DNA of 64,000 nucleotides from positions 4,128,001-4,192,000 of the forward strand of contig NZ_CP129019.1 in assembly GCF_020524355.2 (NCBI RefSeq), written 5' to 3'. The stretch comes from Mesobacillus subterraneus (GTDB taxonomy: Bacteria > Bacillota > Bacilli > Bacillales > Cytobacillaceae). The notes beneath the pieces are model-generated. The model saw only the letters and a program-made list of their open reading frames with translations. It ran no database searches and was not told where the DNA came from. The translations under genes and the position numbers were made by a program. This document shows, in pieces, positions 62,882 to 64,000 of this stretch (its first letter is position 1; every line of letters starts with the position of its first letter).

Positions 62882-64000
62882 TTAGCGTGATGATCTTGAT
62901 TTGTAGCTGCCGCCTTCTCTGCTGCCGCCACCGCCGCCGCCTGTGCGTTTCGTTCCAGAACGTGGCTTGTAAGGCTTTTTATTGCGTCCATCGCTGCCTC
63001 TGTTATCGTATCTTCTGCGGTCTCCTTGAGGTTTCTTGTCTCTTCTGTTTGGAAGAGGCTTTTCCTCAGTAAGCTTAACAGGAGTTGTATCAGGCTCTTT
63101 AGTCAGCATTTTCAATACTGACGCAACGACTGTTTGAGCATCATGGTTTTTCAATAGCTCATCTGCTGCCTGACGGTAGTATTGAAGATTATTTGACTCG
63201 ATTGTTTGTGTAATCTTGTCAACAACTGCTCTTTGCTGGCCTTCAAGAGCTTGATCCAATGTTGGAGCAGTCATTTTCTCCATGCGGCGTTTCGTTGTTT
63301 TTTCCACTACATGAAGGTATGAAGTCTCTCTGTGTGTAACAAACGTGATCGCCATACCCTCTTTACCTGCACGGCCAGTACGTCCGATACGGTGTACATA
63401 GCTTTCAGGGTCTTGTGGGATATCGAAGTTGTAAACGTGAGTTACACCGGAAATGTCAAGTCCACGAGCTGCCACGTCTGTCGCAACTAGCACGTCGATT
63501 GAACCTTCCTTGAATTTTCTAAGGACTGACATACGTTTCGCCTGCGTAAGGTCACCGTGGATACCTTCTGCAGTGTAGCCGCGCAGGTTCAATGCTTCAG
63601 CAAGCTCATCAACACGGCGCTTCGTGCGTCCAAAGATGATGACCAATTCCGGAGATTGGATGTCAAGAAGTCGTGTAAGAACATCGAACTTGTTCTTTTC
63701 CTGTACTTCTACATAGTATTGCTCGATCAAAGGAACTGTCATTTCCTTCGCTTTGACCCGAACGACTTCCGGATCCTTCATGAAGCGCTCAGCAATCTTG
63801 CGGATTGGTCCTGGCATTGTTGCCGAGAACAATAATGTCTGGCGTTCGCTAGGGATTTTTGCAAGGATTGATTCGATATCTTCGATGAAGCCCATGTTCA
63901 GCATTTCATCTGCTTCGTCAAGGATTACAGTTTCGACACTATCAAGACGGATTGTCTTTCTGTTAATGTGGTCAAGCAGTCGTCCTGGCGTTCCGACGAT
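62882..64000 (-). CDS. cshA: DEAD-box RNA helicase, 5' end beyond window
   Basis: The frame is open from 62882 to the window edge at 64000, so the N-terminal part (Walker A) is missing. Visible motifs are [16 protein letters not shown] (DEAD), SATM, and [10 protein letters not shown] and [10 protein letters not shown]. The C terminus is charged and glycine/arginine-rich ([19 protein letters not shown]). CshA unwinds RNA in ribosome assembly and RNA decay. Position after uvsE/ydbST matches B. subtilis. Confidence 0.93.
   Translation of the reverse strand: MVGTPGRLLDHINRKTIRLDSVETVILDEADEMLNMGFIEDIESILAKIPSERQTLLFSATMPGPIRKIAERFMKDPEVVRVKAKEMTVPLIEQYYVEVQEKNKFDVLTRLLDIQSPELVIIFGRTKRRVDELAEALNLRGYTAEGIHGDLTQAKRMSVLRKFKEGSIDVLVATDVAARGLDISGVTHVYNFDIPQDPESYVHRIGRTGRAGKEGMAITFVTHRETSYLHVVEKTTKRRMEKMTAPTLDQALEGQQRAVVDKITQTIESNNLQYYRQAADELLKNHDAQTVVASVLKMLTKEPDTTPVKLTEEKPLPNRRDKKPQGDRRRYDNRGSDGRNKKPYKPRSGTKRTGGGGGGSREGGSYKSRSSR

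Overview
The window is a stretch of a Bacillaceae chromosome, most like Mesobacillus, Neobacillus or related Bacillus. The evidence is the gene order and content: guaA and pbuG each with a guanine riboswitch, groESL with a CIRCE operator, rex, ydiF, tsaEBD-rimI, the complete rsbRSTUVW-sigB-rsbX stress operon, ndoA/ndoAI, alr, acpS, cmpA and Gram-positive rRNA operons. The order follows the B. subtilis region from guaA/groEL to cshA, read mostly on the minus strand. The species cannot be fixed from sequence reading alone.

Layout. 1-1.1 kb: 5' two thirds of a 16S gene and its promoter. 1.3-12.4 kb: housekeeping block with glucose PTS (ptsG, glcT with its antiterminator), purine uptake and GMP synthesis, and a MoxR/DUF58/transglutaminase operon. 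12.4-28.6 kb: accessory region with a secreted lipase, an orphan ABC binding protein (frameshifted), a BCCT osmolyte transporter, an ECF S component, a coiled-coil HTH regulator with ATATCG repeats, a manganese catalase operon, a decayed MATE exporter, and a metal/metallophore-type ABC importer with an EamA exporter that carries two Zur-box-like operators. 28.9-38.8 kb: groESL, CAAX protease, Rex, MoaC, the ABC-F protein and the t6A genes, with a cluster of DnaA boxes at the end of tsaD. 39-45.7 kb: one long transcription unit of 11 tRNAs, 16S-23S-5S and two more tRNAs from a near-consensus promoter. 45.7-64 kb: sprT, cmpA, tex, the sigma-B operon, toxin-antitoxin, alr, ydcC, acpS, rhomboid protease, ydbST, uvsE and the start-truncated cshA.

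What stands out. (i) A Zur-type operator sits between the -35 and -10 of the EamA promoter and a second one lies just before the binding-protein gene, so the 22.7-28.7 kb locus looks like a zinc-starvation metal or metallophore transport system. (ii) Eight 52-bp tandem repeats at 54.1-54.5 kb, a dispersed repeat family with four copies (one inside groESL), and three locus-specific short-repeat clusters fill intergenic space. (iii) The second 16S gene has changes at four universally conserved GGCC-containing sites, and four protein genes carry exactly one surplus base, two of them at GGC to GGCC; this looks like systematic consensus error, possibly linked to DNA modification. (iv) Paired ATATCG motifs 12 bp apart lie before the HTH gene.
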